A stretch of DNA of 64,000 nt from Fictibacillus phosphorivorans. GTDB taxonomy: Bacteria; Bacillota; Bacilli; Bacillales; Fictibacillaceae. Within the stretch, counting starts at the first letter, position 1; every line of letters begins with the position of its first letter. The DNA lies in the NCBI RefSeq assembly GCF_007673525.1, contig NZ_VDZU01000001.1, positions 1,932,177-1,996,176 on the forward strand, written 5' to 3'. Below are positions 26,829-34,496 of the stretch, in pieces. The position numbers and the translations under genes are program-made. A model generated the notes under the pieces. That model searched no databases, was not told where the DNA came from, and saw only the letters and a program-made list of their open reading frames with translations.

Positions 26829-27317
26829 TTGAGAGCTCCATACCAAGTTTTGGTTATACCATATCGAATCATAGGAAGTTATGTTAAGTACGCCATTTTA
26901 AAAAGAGCAGACCAAAATTATTGGCAAGGAATTGCTGGTGGTGGTGAAGGAGAAGAAACGCCGGTTGAAGCAGCAAGACGTGAAGCATTAGAAGAAGCGG
27001 GTTTAAGCGCATCGTGCAACCTTATCCAGCTAGATTCAGTGACATCGCTGCCGGTAAAACATGTTGTTGGTCATTATTTATGGGGTGAGGACATATATGT
27101 TATTCCTGAATACTCATTTGGTTTGGAAGTGTTGAATGATGAGTTAACGCTCTCGAGTGAGCACTCTACATACAAGTGGGTTGATTATGAAGAAGCATTG
27201 ACCTTACTTAAATGGGATAGCAACAAAACGGCACTGTGGGAACTATACGAAAGAATAAACAATCAGAATACAGAAAAGGGAATTAATACTAATATTGAAA
27301 CAAAAATAAAAGAATGA
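26829..27317 (+). CDS. NUDIX hydrolase
   Basis: Cytosolic NUDIX pyrophosphohydrolase, 162 residues. The Nudix box G-x5-E-x7-REUxEExGU is intact (GGGEGEETPVEAARREALEEAGL, residues about 38-60; the metal-binding REALEE is present). The start is TTG at 26829, supported by GGGGG about 10 nt upstream. The next gene, a HIT protein, begins 10 bp downstream, so the two probably form an operon; NUDIX and HIT enzymes both act on nucleotide conjugates. Substrate unknown. The C-terminal tail (NNQNTEKGINTNIETKIKE) is polar and probably disordered. Confidence 0.88.
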   Translation: MRAPYQVLVIPYRIIGSYVKYAILKRADQNYWQGIAGGGEGEETPVEAARREALEEAGLSASCNLIQLDSVTSLPVKHVVGHYLWGEDIYVIPEYSFGLEVLNDELTLSSEHSTYKWVDYEEALTLLKWDSNKTALWELYERINNQNTEKGINTNIETKIKE

Positions 27318-27327
27318 GGTTTTAGCG

Positions 27328-27807
27328 GTGACGAATACAAGCTGTTTAATTTGTGAGCGTATTGAAATGATTGAAAACGAAACAAATCCTTATTTTGTTG
27401 CTGAGTTAGAAACAGGTTATGTGGTCATTGGAGATCATCAGTATTTTAAGGGATACAGTCTTTTTCTATCTAAACAACATAGGACCGAACTTCATTTTTT
27501 AGAGAACGACGTCAAAAATAAGTTTTTGATTGAAATGAGTCAAGTGGCTGAAGCCGTATATAAGGCCTTCAATGTTGAAAAGTTAAACTATGAATTACTC
27601 GGGAATGGAGATTCGCATCTACACTGGCATCTGTTTCCCCGAAGAGAAAATGATTCACCAGTAAAAGGACCTGTCTGGTGGGTAAATCGTGAAGAGATGT
27701 TCTCGGAGGAAGTAAAGCCTTCCCCTGAAAAACTTGAAGAGATGAAAACGGAATTATACGAGGAATTGATAAAAATTACTCCTATTAAAAGAAGTTTCAA
27801 AGAGTGA
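27328..27807 (+). CDS. HIT family nucleotide hydrolase/transferase
   Basis: 159-residue histidine-triad protein. The catalytic motif is HLHWHLFPR (residues about 98-106), preceded by the family text LNYELLGNGDSH. An N-terminal C-x2-C (SCLICERIE) may form part of a zinc site, as in Fhit/GalT-like relatives. The start is GTG at 27328 with GAGG upstream. It is 10 bp after the NUDIX gene. HIT proteins hydrolyse or transfer nucleoside monophosphates from adenylated compounds or dinucleoside polyphosphates; the substrate here is unknown. Confidence 0.87.
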   Translation: MTNTSCLICERIEMIENETNPYFVAELETGYVVIGDHQYFKGYSLFLSKQHRTELHFLENDVKNKFLIEMSQVAEAVYKAFNVEKLNYELLGNGDSHLHWHLFPRRENDSPVKGPVWWVNREEMFSEEVKPSPEKLEEMKTELYEELIKITPIKRSFKE

Positions 27808-27872
27808 GTCTAGTCGTGTCGTGCACTTAGAAAGTGTCGAAAATTAGCGAATGGCGTTTATTTCTTCAAAAC

Positions 27873-27943
27873 GACTTAATGAGGCAATAAATAGACTTAA
27901 TTTTTTTATTTTAGACTTAAGTCATACCGCTTTAGACTTAATT
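27873..27943 (+). repeat. Phased repeat array: GACTTAA words every 20-21 bp
   Basis: GACTTAA starts at 27873, 27894, 27914 and 27935, giving steps of 21, 20 and 21 bp. GACTTAATT is the reverse complement of AATTAAGTC, the word of the array at 5702-5792, so the two loci share a repeat family in opposite orientation. It follows the HIT gene. The remainder of the 558-bp interval between genes (27808-28365) holds the promoter and guanine-type riboswitch described separately. Confidence 0.85.
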
Positions 27944-28057
27944 CACCTCTGCTTCCGTTTCATTGGGTAACAGAATGATTTTATAGTGGTCCCAACTAGA
28001 TTTTTGTTAAAAAACGAACATTTAACTTAAAAATACGTAATATAGTTAAGGTTTTAG

Positions 28058-28086
28058 TTGAAATTATGAATGAATATTGTTATATT
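28058..28086 (+). promoter_or_regulatory. Promoter of the guanine-type riboswitch transcript
   Basis: TTGAAA (28058-28063) and TATATT (28081-28086) are spaced by 17 bp, with the aptamer starting about 28 bp later. Confidence 0.7.
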
Positions 28087-28113
28087 ATCAAAGTAACATA
28101 CATAAAAACGAAT

Positions 28114-28186
28114 TACTCGTATATGCTCGGTAATATGGTCTGAGTGTTTCTACCCGGTTCCCAATGTAAGAACTGGACTACGAGTT
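28114..28186 (+). promoter_or_regulatory. Purine riboswitch, guanine/hypoxanthine class
   Basis: P1 strands ACTCGTA (28115-28121) and TACGAGT (28179-28185) pair perfectly. Conserved core text is present: GGTAATATGGTCTGAGTGTTTCTACC, with the typical J1/2 TATA-like and J2/3 sequences and loop-loop arms. The specificity position after GGA in GGACTACGAG is C, which pairs with guanine or hypoxanthine; adenine aptamers have T there. A terminator hairpin follows (28277-28319). In family members ligand binding turns expression off. Confidence 0.93.
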
Positions 28187-28276
28187 GAAGTAATAGGTTG
28201 AGTTATATTTTGAAATACAAGTATGTCAGCCATTAATTTAGCAATATCACTTTGCTTAATGATACTTTGACTCCAT

Positions 28277-28319
28277 TAGTCTAGAGGTAGAACGCATCTA
28301 CATTCTCTAGGCTATTTTT
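28277..28319 (+). terminator. Riboswitch-controlled terminator before the nucleosidase gene
   Basis: Outer stem TAGTCTAGAG / CTCTAGGCTA and inner stem GTAGA / TCTAC are followed by a TATTTTTA tract. Confidence 0.8.
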
Positions 28320-28365
28320 ATTGAGTATATTCGTGTAATACGTGACATCTGGAGGGTTATATATA

Positions 28366-29229
28366 ATGAAGAAATACGGATTATTAGCAATCGCAGCTGT
28401 TCTATTTCTATCTGCATTAGCAGGATTTAATTTCAATCAAACAGCATCTGGAAAAGAAAAAGCAAAACAACCGATTATCATCCAAGGACCAATGCCGATT
28501 GAGGCTGAGAATTTTGCAAAACGTTTAAAAAACGTTAAAGAAGAAAAGTCCGGGAACTTTGTTTTCTATAAAGGAACACTGAATAACTATCCAGTTATTG
28601 TTACAAAAACAGGTAAAGGCATGGCGAACACGGCTGCAGCTACTGCTATTGCAATTGAAAAATATAAACCAGCAGCTATTATTAATCAAGGTACATCTGG
28701 TGGACATGATCCAAGCTTAAACGTATTTGATATCGTGCTAGGAAAAAGAACGGTTAATCTCGGGTCTTTAAAGACGCCACATAAAGAATCAAACGAAGGC
28801 ATTCATCCTACATCATGGATTCCAATGGACTTGATGGCATCAGAAGGAAGTGCTGGGGAAGATCCGAATGCGGAAAAAGCGCGTTACTTTGAAGGTGATG
28901 CAAAGCTTTTAAAAGCGGCTCATGCTGTTAAAGATAAGTATACAAAAGGGAAAGTTGTAGAGGGTACAATCGGTTCAGCAGACGTTTGGAACAATGAAGT
29001 TGACCGTATCAAATGGTTCCATGAGAACTTTGGAACTTCTGTTGAAGAGATGGAAGGTGCATCTGCAGCACAAATTTCTAAAGCTTATAATGTGCCATTC
29101 CTAGGAATCCGCGTACTTTCAAACAACAAAACAAATGGCGGCCAATATGATCCTACAACAGCAGCAGCTAATCAAGACTATGTATTTGAGGTTGTTAAAC
29201 AATACATCTCCATGAAAAAAGGTAAATAA
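28366..29229 (+). CDS. Exported nucleoside phosphorylase/nucleosidase-like protein
   Basis: 287 residues of the PNP/UDP (MTA/SAH nucleosidase-like) superfamily, with an export signal at the N-terminus (MKKYGLLAIAAVLFLSALAG). Family motifs: IIIQGPMPIEAENFAKRL at the mature N-terminus, TKTGKGMANTAAATAIAI, INQGTSGGHDPSLNVFDIVLG, and the ribose-binding EEMEGASAAQISKAYNVPFLGIRVLS, where Met-Glu precedes the catalytic region. It would act outside the membrane, splitting nucleosides into base and sugar. It is the only gene behind a guanine-type riboswitch, so it is inferred to be made when purine is scarce, to salvage purines. Start at 28366 follows GGAGGG; a longer frame from 28342 lies upstream of that site. 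Confidence 0.88.
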   Translation: MKKYGLLAIAAVLFLSALAGFNFNQTASGKEKAKQPIIIQGPMPIEAENFAKRLKNVKEEKSGNFVFYKGTLNNYPVIVTKTGKGMANTAAATAIAIEKYKPAAIINQGTSGGHDPSLNVFDIVLGKRTVNLGSLKTPHKESNEGIHPTSWIPMDLMASEGSAGEDPNAEKARYFEGDAKLLKAAHAVKDKYTKGKVVEGTIGSADVWNNEVDRIKWFHENFGTSVEEMEGASAAQISKAYNVPFLGIRVLSNNKTNGGQYDPTTAAANQDYVFEVVKQYISMKKGK

Positions 29230-29239
29230 GGATAAGGAA

Positions 29240-29268
29240 AACCCCGCTAAACATGCTTTAGTGGGGTT
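29240..29268. terminator. Bidirectional terminator between nucleosidase and marR genes
   Basis: A perfect 12-bp stem AACCCCGCTAAA / TTTAGTGGGGTT with A-rich and T-rich flanks serves the two convergent genes. Confidence 0.9.
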
Positions 29269-29696
29269 TATTTTTCTAATATGGCTTTATTAAATTTTTT
29301 TAACAGATGACCAAACTGTTGGCGTTCTTCATCTGTCCAATCGTCGGTAAGCACTTCAAAGCGATCAAGCCGAGCCTTTTTGTACTCATTAAAATCTTCT
29401 GTCCCTGATTCTGTTAACTGTAAGAAGTAAGCTCGACGATCCACATGATCTGGAACTTTGTACACATACCCTTTTTTCTCAAGTGACGCAGCTTGTCGAC
29501 TGACTGTAGAGGTATCCAGCTGCAAGTTATCAGCGAGCGTCTTCACTCCAAGAGGTCCATGAACAGACAACTGATGTAAGAGAAGGTAGGCTGATCTGTC
29601 TAGATTACCAATTTTGTTTTTGGATGTGATCGAAGTGACGCGCCTTACAAGGACGGCCATCTCGAGTTCAATTCTTTCAAGTATGGAATTCTTCAT
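29268..29696 (-). CDS. MarR family repressor of the adjacent MFS pump
   Basis: 142-residue MarR winged-helix repressor. The recognition region reads LADNLQLDTSTVSRQAASLEKKGYV and the wing DHVDRRAYFLQLTESG. The start at ATG 29696 has AAGGTGG 9 nt upstream; the longer frame to 29771 lacks a site. It is divergent from an MFS transporter gene, and two identical-arm palindromes lie in the intergenic region (29791-29824) over a strong promoter of that gene. This is a classic self-contained drug-sensing MarR/MFS pair. Confidence 0.88.
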   Translation of the reverse strand: MKNSILERIELEMAVLVRRVTSITSKNKIGNLDRSAYLLLHQLSVHGPLGVKTLADNLQLDTSTVSRQAASLEKKGYVYKVPDHVDRRAYFLQLTESGTEDFNEYKKARLDRFEVLTDDWTDEERQQFGHLLKKFNKAILEK

Positions 29697-29775
29697 CGTA
29701 ATTGCCACCTTTGCATACAAAACTCTATCAACATGATAACCGATTAGAACAGCATTCAACAACACAATCATAAGT

Positions 29776-29824
29776 TTGACAGCTATATAGTTGTACTATA
29801 CAATTACATAGTTGTATTATACAA
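29776..29824 (+). promoter_or_regulatory. MFS promoter overlapped by two MarR-type operators
   Basis: TTGACA (29776-29781) and TACAAT (29799-29804), 17 bp apart, form the promoter. Palindromes TTGTACTATACAA (29791-29803) and TTGTATTATACAA (29812-29824) share the arms TTGTA / TACAA and have centres 21 bp apart, on the same DNA face. The first overlaps the -10 box, so binding would block transcription. Confidence 0.82.
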
Positions 29825-29863
29825 TTATTTATATTCATAATAAAATATAAAGGAGATGTGAGA

Positions 29864-31100
29864 ATGTCATCAAGCACACAAAGTGTAGGCGGCGCTAAGG
29901 TTTCAGGAGCAACACTTGATAAACAAAGTTTATTTCATCAGCCGATCTCTGTATGGGCTGTTTTTTTCGCTTGCATAACTGCTTTCATGGGAATGGGATT
30001 GGTAAATCCAGTTTTACCTTCTATAGCTGAAAATCTTCAAGCATCACCAAGTGAAGTGACGTTACTTTATACAAGCTATAATGCAGTGATGGCTTTTGCT
30101 ATGTTGATTACAAGTACCGTTTCGTCTAGACTCGGCAATAAAGGAACACTTTTGGCAGGGGTCTTTATAATTGCGACAGTATCCGCACTAGGGGGATTTG
30201 CTGATAACATATGGACACTAGTTGGTCTTCGTGCAGGTTGGGGACTAGGTAATGCTCTGTTTGTAGCAACTGCTCTAGCTGCAATCGTATCCCTTTCGAG
30301 CAGCGGAACAGCTAAGGCTATTATTCTGTATGAAGCAGCGGTAGGATTAGGAATCTCAATCGGACCTCTACTCGGTGGTACATTAGGAAGTATTTCGTGG
30401 AGATCTCCTTTCTTAGGAGTTTCTACGCTCATGATTCTAGCATTCCTAATTCTTTTGGTATTAATGCCTAAACCGACTACTCAGTTAGCTGTAAAAAAGA
30501 AAAAAGCGCCTTTATCGGCTCCGTTTAAAGCGATGAAACATCGTTCACTATTAGTACTTGGAATCGTTGCGGCACTCTATTGGTTTTTTTACGATCATGG
30601 CTTACGCACCATTTGTTCTTGGATTACATCCGAAGGGTCTAGGTTATGTGTTCTTAGGGTGGGGAACATTGCTAGCGATCACTTCCGTCTTTATGGCACC
30701 GAAACTAGAAAGAACGTTCGGAACGGTAAAATCTATGGCAATCATGCTTTTCTTATTTGTAGCTGATCTTGTAATCATGGGACTATTCACTTCAACTCAA
30801 TGGGTGATCATTTCGGCGATCGTTTTTGCTGGAGCGATCTTGGGAAATACAAATACGCTGATTACAACAGCTGTGATGGAAGCTGCACCTGTTGAACGAT
30901 CGACAGCTTCAGCCGCGTATAGTTTTCTGCGGTTTCTAGGAGCGGCGATCTCTCCTTACATGGCAGCAAAACTAGCAGAGATCTTCAATTTACATCTACC
31001 GTTTTATGTAGCAGCTGGATTCGTTTTCCTATCTATCGTTTTCATCGGTTGGAACTACAAACATCTAGCGCACGTAGACCGAATGGATACTGCGCATTAA
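29864..31100 (+). pseudogene. MFS drug exporter interrupted by a frameshift
   Basis: Major facilitator superfamily pump of the 12/14-helix DHA type, broken in two frames. The first part (from ATG 29864, RBS AAAGGAG) carries FMGMGLVNPVLPSIAENL, motif A region SSRLGNKGTLLAGV and GLGISIGPLLGGTLGSISWR. At the 7-T run 30584-30590 the frame is lost and runs on as unrelated text to a stop at 30766. Dropping one T restores YWFFTIMAYAPFVLG and continues through GNTNTLITTAVMEAAPVERSTAS to 31100, giving a full-length protein of about 411 residues. Either a real homopolymer frameshift or a sequencing error; the intact downstream half argues the lesion is recent or artefactual. Confidence 0.85.
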
Positions 31101-31110
31101 AATAGTAGAG

Positions 31111-31145
31111 AAAAAGCCTGCTCCACGACTTGGAGCAGGCTTTTT
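31111..31145 (+). terminator. Terminator after the MFS gene
   Basis: A perfect 15-bp stem AAAAAGCCTGCTCCA / TGGAGCAGGCTTTTT with a 5-nt loop; symmetric, so it could also act on the minus strand for ctaB. Confidence 0.92.
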
Positions 31146-31193
31146 GTTTATGCTACAAATGAAAAAGGTTCGGATTAACACCGAACCGATCTT

Positions 31194-32129
31194 CTAATTT
31201 AATATAAAAATACCAACTAACGAGTAAACGATGACTGTTGAAAACAGAATCGTCATATGGATTAGAGAATAGATAAAGAGCAGCTTTGCCCATTTCTCAG
31301 AATCCTTGTTTTTCTTGTACCCATAGATGCTCAATACGAGCCATCCCACGTTCATAAGTAGGGCAACTAACGTTAAACCTAAGCTTAAAGGAAGGAACAA
31401 AAAGCTTGTTAAACTCAATAACACAAGATAGATGTTTGTTTGTGTATAGGTTCTTTTTACCCCTTTTACAACAGGTAGCATCGGTATACGAGCTGCCTTA
31501 TATTCATCGTGTCGGCGAATGGCGATGGCATAAAAGTGAGGCATCTGCCAGATAACTTGAATGATGAAAAGTGCGGCAATTGCAGGATGTGCAAGCGTGC
31601 CTGTCATGGCTGCCCAACCGATAAGTGGAGGCATCGCTCCTGAAATACTGCCTACCTCAGTGTTATAGATCGTTCTCCGTTTCGTCCACATCGTATAAGG
31701 AACGACATAGAAGAAAAGACCTAAGAAACCTAGTAGTGCCGCAAGCGGTGTAGTGAAGGCAAGAGCGATAATACCAAGTACAGCCATAATACCAGCGAGT
31801 GTAATAGCAAATTTCGTATCAATCTCACCAGTAACCGTAGGTCGGCTCTTCGTTCTTTCCATGATCGCATCAATATCGCGGTCATATACATTATTTAACG
31901 TACCAGCAGCACCGATTACTAAAATCGTTCCAATTAATGCGAATACAACATCAAGTAACTTCGTGCCAGGATCGATATCGTACGTATATAATGCCAGCGT
32001 AAGTCCAGCAAACATAGGAACGAGGTTAGACTTGATGATTCCCGTTTTCACAGTTTGTGACAGAATAGCTGACCGTTTTTGTCTTTCTACTTTTACAGTT
32101 TTCTCCATACTATAAGACACCATCTTCAC
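31194..32129 (-). CDS. ctaB: Protoheme IX farnesyltransferase (heme O synthase)
   Basis: UbiA-superfamily membrane prenyltransferase that adds a farnesyl group to heme B, giving heme O for cytochrome oxidases. 311 residues with about nine helices. Both Asp-rich motifs are present: NNVYDRDIDAIMERTKSRP (first) and YAIAIRRHDEYKAARIPMLP (the YKxAxIPMLP segment). The gene is not next to ctaA or the ctaCDEF oxidase genes as in B. subtilis, so it is either relocated or a second copy. The N-terminus is uncertain: ATG 32129 (MKMVSYS) has only a weak site, and ATG 32108 (MEKTVKVER) is possible. Confidence 0.93.
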   Translation of the reverse strand: MKMVSYSMEKTVKVERQKRSAILSQTVKTGIIKSNLVPMFAGLTLALYTYDIDPGTKLLDVVFALIGTILVIGAAGTLNNVYDRDIDAIMERTKSRPTVTGEIDTKFAITLAGIMAVLGIIALAFTTPLAALLGFLGLFFYVVPYTMWTKRRTIYNTEVGSISGAMPPLIGWAAMTGTLAHPAIAALFIIQVIWQMPHFYAIAIRRHDEYKAARIPMLPVVKGVKRTYTQTNIYLVLLSLTSFLFLPLSLGLTLVALLMNVGWLVLSIYGYKKNKDSEKWAKLLFIYSLIHMTILFSTVIVYSLVGIFILN

Positions 32130-32303
32130 AATAATTCTCTCTCTATATTATCCATATAGTGTAACCTTAAATCCACTTCTATTAAAGCACTAAATGAATT
32201 CCCAGTTCAAATAATAGAACACCTTAAGACACTTTACACAAAGGTTTTGTGAACGTTCTGTGAGGTTTATGTGATAGAAATGTGATACAAACGCTTACGT
32301 AGC

Positions 32304-32771
32304 TTATGACCGCTCCGTTTCCGCCCTTTGTTTTTTATTACCGATATATATAAAACGAAGCGCGATTAACATCAAAAGGATCGCGAGTAATCGCTCCCAA
32401 GTGAATGGAACGGATAGACCTCCAAAAAATCCAAAATGATCGATAACCATACCCGCAGAAAGCTGACCGATGACGGTTGCGATGTTAGTTGCGATAACAC
32501 CGATTCTCGGCACAGCAACCACTGTTAAAAACAAGTAACCAACCCCAAACCAAACGGCTGCAAGCTGCCATTTTGGCGCTTCAAAGACCTTTAAGATGTT
32601 ACCTTCTCCAAAGAAAAGAATCAGAATGGCTAATAGGAGTGCACCTGAGAAAAACGTTAAAAACGCAGCTTCATACGTACCGGATTTTCTACTGAATGCG
32701 CCGTTAATGGAGGATTGTGCACTAAGAAGCACACCACCTATGACTGATCCTAGAAGAATAATTATGTGCAT
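32304..32771 (-). CDS. YdcZ-type DMT transporter subunit
   Basis: 155-residue membrane protein of the DMT_YdcZ (DUF606, PF04657) family, with five hydrophobic segments. It opens with GSVIGGVLLSAQSSINGAFSR, the family N-terminus. It lies 18 bp after a second YdcZ-type gene in the same operon, behind an ArsR-type regulator. YdcZ-like proteins are half-size, so the pair probably forms a heterodimeric exporter; substrate unknown. Confidence 0.85.
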   Translation of the reverse strand: MHIIILLGSVIGGVLLSAQSSINGAFSRKSGTYEAAFLTFFSGALLLAILILFFGEGNILKVFEAPKWQLAAVWFGVGYLFLTVVAVPRIGVIATNIATVIGQLSAGMVIDHFGFFGGLSVPFTWERLLAILLMLIALRFIYIGNKKQRAETERS

Positions 32772-32789
32772 GTTGTAATCCCTTCTTTC

Positions 32790-33218
32790 CTAAAAAATGA
32801 GCAGCAGTGAGATTGTCATGAGCGTTACTGCAATAAGTTTTTCTTTGTTAATGCGCGCTTTTGAACTTCCTAGCCAACCTCTGTGCTCAATAAGCATACT
32901 CATAGCCATCTGACCGATGATGACAGAAATCATAGCAATACCTACGCCAACAATCGGTATAGCTATGATTAAAATTGTCAGATAGATGGTACCTAGGACA
33001 CCACCAGAAAGTTCCCACTTTGGCGCTTGAAAGGTATAGGCGAGAGAACCCTTACCTAAAAACAGAACGACGATTCCTAAAATAATGGCACCTACAAAAA
33101 AGTTATAAAAGCTGCTTTCTAACTTTCCAATCGTTTTGCCAAGTTCTCCGTAGATCGCTCCTTCAACACTAAGTGAAACTCCAGCAAGTAGTGCTAAAAG
33201 GTAAGTCCAAATCTTCAT
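32790..33218 (-). CDS. YdcZ-type DMT transporter subunit
   Basis: 142-residue five-helix DMT_YdcZ (DUF606) protein, paralogous to its downstream neighbour: both share an AGVSLSVEGAIYGELG-type or AQSSINGAFSR-type first helix and the APKWxLxG/A segment (here FQAPKWELSGG, there FEAPKWQLAAV). Start at ATG 33218 follows GAAGGGG; TTG 33224 is less likely. The pairing of two unequal half-transporters after an ArsR regulator suggests efflux induced by a small ligand or stress signal. Confidence 0.85.
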   Translation of the reverse strand: MKIWTYLLALLAGVSLSVEGAIYGELGKTIGKLESSFYNFFVGAIILGIVVLFLGKGSLAYTFQAPKWELSGGVLGTIYLTILIIAIPIVGVGIAMISVIIGQMAMSMLIEHRGWLGSSKARINKEKLIAVTLMTISLLLIF

Positions 33219-33281
33219 AAACAAAACCCCTTCATATTTACATATTTAAAATTATCGATATAAAAATAAAAAAAGAAGAAC

Positions 33282-33599
33282 CTATAATTCTTCTTTTAGA
33301 TAGGTAGCTAACTCTTGAATGTTCTTTTCATTTCTCCGATAGTACGTCCATTTGCCATGACGCTCTGATTCAAGCAAACCAGCTTTCTGCATCATCGATA
33401 AATATTGGGATACAGTGGATTGCGAAAGATTCGCTTTTTCCTGTATATCTCCCACACAGATACCGCCTTTTTCATTAATCGTTTTTGATAGATGAGCAGT
33501 AGGTTTATCAAAGTGTTGTTGAGGTTCTTTGAGCCATTTCAGAATGTCAAGGCGAATGTCGTTAGAAAGCGCCTTAAAAACATCGATAGGATTATTCAT
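33282..33599 (-). CDS. ArsR family transcriptional regulator of the YdcZ pair
   Basis: 105-residue winged-helix repressor of the ArsR/SmtB family. The HTH is visible as VGDIQEKANLSQSTVSQYLSMMQKAGL and the wing as ERHGKWTYYRRNEKN. The usual ELCVCDL metal motif is replaced by GGICVGDIQ with one cysteine, so sensing of a metal through two cysteines is unlikely. It heads the operon with two YdcZ-type genes. The ATG lacks a convincing ribosome binding site. The half-sites ATCG N8 CGAT (33613-33628) lie just upstream and are a candidate operator. Confidence 0.87.
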   Translation of the reverse strand: MNNPIDVFKALSNDIRLDILKWLKEPQQHFDKPTAHLSKTINEKGGICVGDIQEKANLSQSTVSQYLSMMQKAGLLESERHGKWTYYRRNEKNIQELATYLKEEL

Positions 33600-33732
33600 G
33601 TTTTATACTCTAATCGGTTTTTCTCGATATGTCAATTTGTTAAACTACTCTAGGAAATTGGAAAAAAATGAAACATATTAGCATCGTGAATCGTAATATT
33701 TAAGTATGAAATCAAATAGGAGGGATGTAAAA

Positions 33733-33990
33733 ATGGAATCTATTTTATCTATTCTAGTCCTCATTACGTTGATTTTCTCTATTACATATGTCACACGTCA
33801 AAGGCGAAATCAAGGAATAACAGGTCTAAGAACAGCCTTAACATCAATCTGTTTTTTCTTGATCGCGATAGTAAATCTTGTAGCATACTGGTTTGATTTC
33901 CTTGGGGTATGGAGCTGGGGAACATCGGTTGTACTGTTACTGTTGGGGGCATATTTCACAAAGTATTTAAGAAGAATTGAGCAAGCTTAA
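33733..33990 (+). CDS. Small membrane protein, unknown function
   Basis: 85 residues, two to three hydrophobic segments (SILSILVLITLIFSITYVT, ALTSICFFLIAIVNLVAYW and SVVLLLLGAYFTKYL). Start at ATG 33733 with GGAGGG upstream; the longer frame from 33706 spans that site. No family recognised. It stands alone, divergent from the ArsR gene. Confidence 0.7.
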   Translation: MESILSILVLITLIFSITYVTRQRRNQGITGLRTALTSICFFLIAIVNLVAYWFDFLGVWSWGTSVVLLLLGAYFTKYLRRIEQA

Positions 33991-34185
33991 AGTCATATAA
34001 CAAGGAAAGTGAAACGACTAACTTTTATAGGTGAGAAAGGGAGCAGAGTAAAGCTGTGACCCTTTTTCATGTTAGGAACATAAGATTAGGATTTATAGTC
34101 CATTAAATTGGGTAATGAAAGAAATCCATATTTAGTAATAATGTCAAATGCTAAAAAATAGAGAAGATCCGGAAGGCGACTTGGA

Positions 34186-34431
34186 ATGAGAAAACATATG
34201 GGCATCGTATCACTATTAATACTTTTATCCACTTTACTTATTTTGCAATTCATTATTGAAAATCATTTAAGTGAAACTGGGTTTATCATTCTACTAATTG
34301 GGGTTGTATTAGCGTTTCTTACAGCTTTAATTAGTATAAAAGGATTTTGGAGAACTACTGCTTTTAGTGGTATCGGTTTGTTCTTTATTATCTTTATTTT
34401 TGGAATCTTATCTTTCATAGGAGTAATATAA
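34186..34431 (+). CDS. Small membrane protein, unknown function
   Basis: 81 residues with three hydrophobic stretches (IVSLLILLSTLLILQFIIE, GFIILLIGVVLAFLTALI and FFIIFIFGILSFIGVI). The site before ATG 34186 is weak (GGAAGGCGAC...). No family recognised. The 195 bp before it hold a possible weak hairpin at about 34039-34068 and nothing else I can name. Confidence 0.55.
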   Translation: MRKHMGIVSLLILLSTLLILQFIIENHLSETGFIILLIGVVLAFLTALISIKGFWRTTAFSGIGLFFIIFIFGILSFIGVI

Positions 34432-34438
34432 GTCTTTC

Positions 34439-34483
34439 TTTTATATCGTATTATAAGATATAATCTTAATTAACGATATAAAA
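34439..34483 (+). promoter_or_regulatory. Nested palindrome upstream of the MarR/DUF3147 operon
   Basis: Outer perfect 11-bp arms TTTTATATCGT (34439-34449) and ACGATATAAAA (34473-34483) enclose an inner perfect palindrome TAAGATATAATCTTA (34454-34468). The structure sits directly before the MarR ribosome binding site and is a likely autoregulatory operator. Confidence 0.7.
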
Positions 34484-34496
34484 AGAGGTGTTTATC

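Noticed and set aside
27807..28060. Small RNA gene between the HIT and nucleosidase genes
   Set aside because: The region is explained by the phased repeat array and AT-rich spacer; no independent promoter or terminator pair is visible.
30581..30592. Programmed -1 frameshift at the T run of the MFS gene
   Set aside because: The downstream half is in the +1 register relative to the upstream frame, so the classic -1 slippery heptamer does not produce it; a one-base insertion is the simpler reading.
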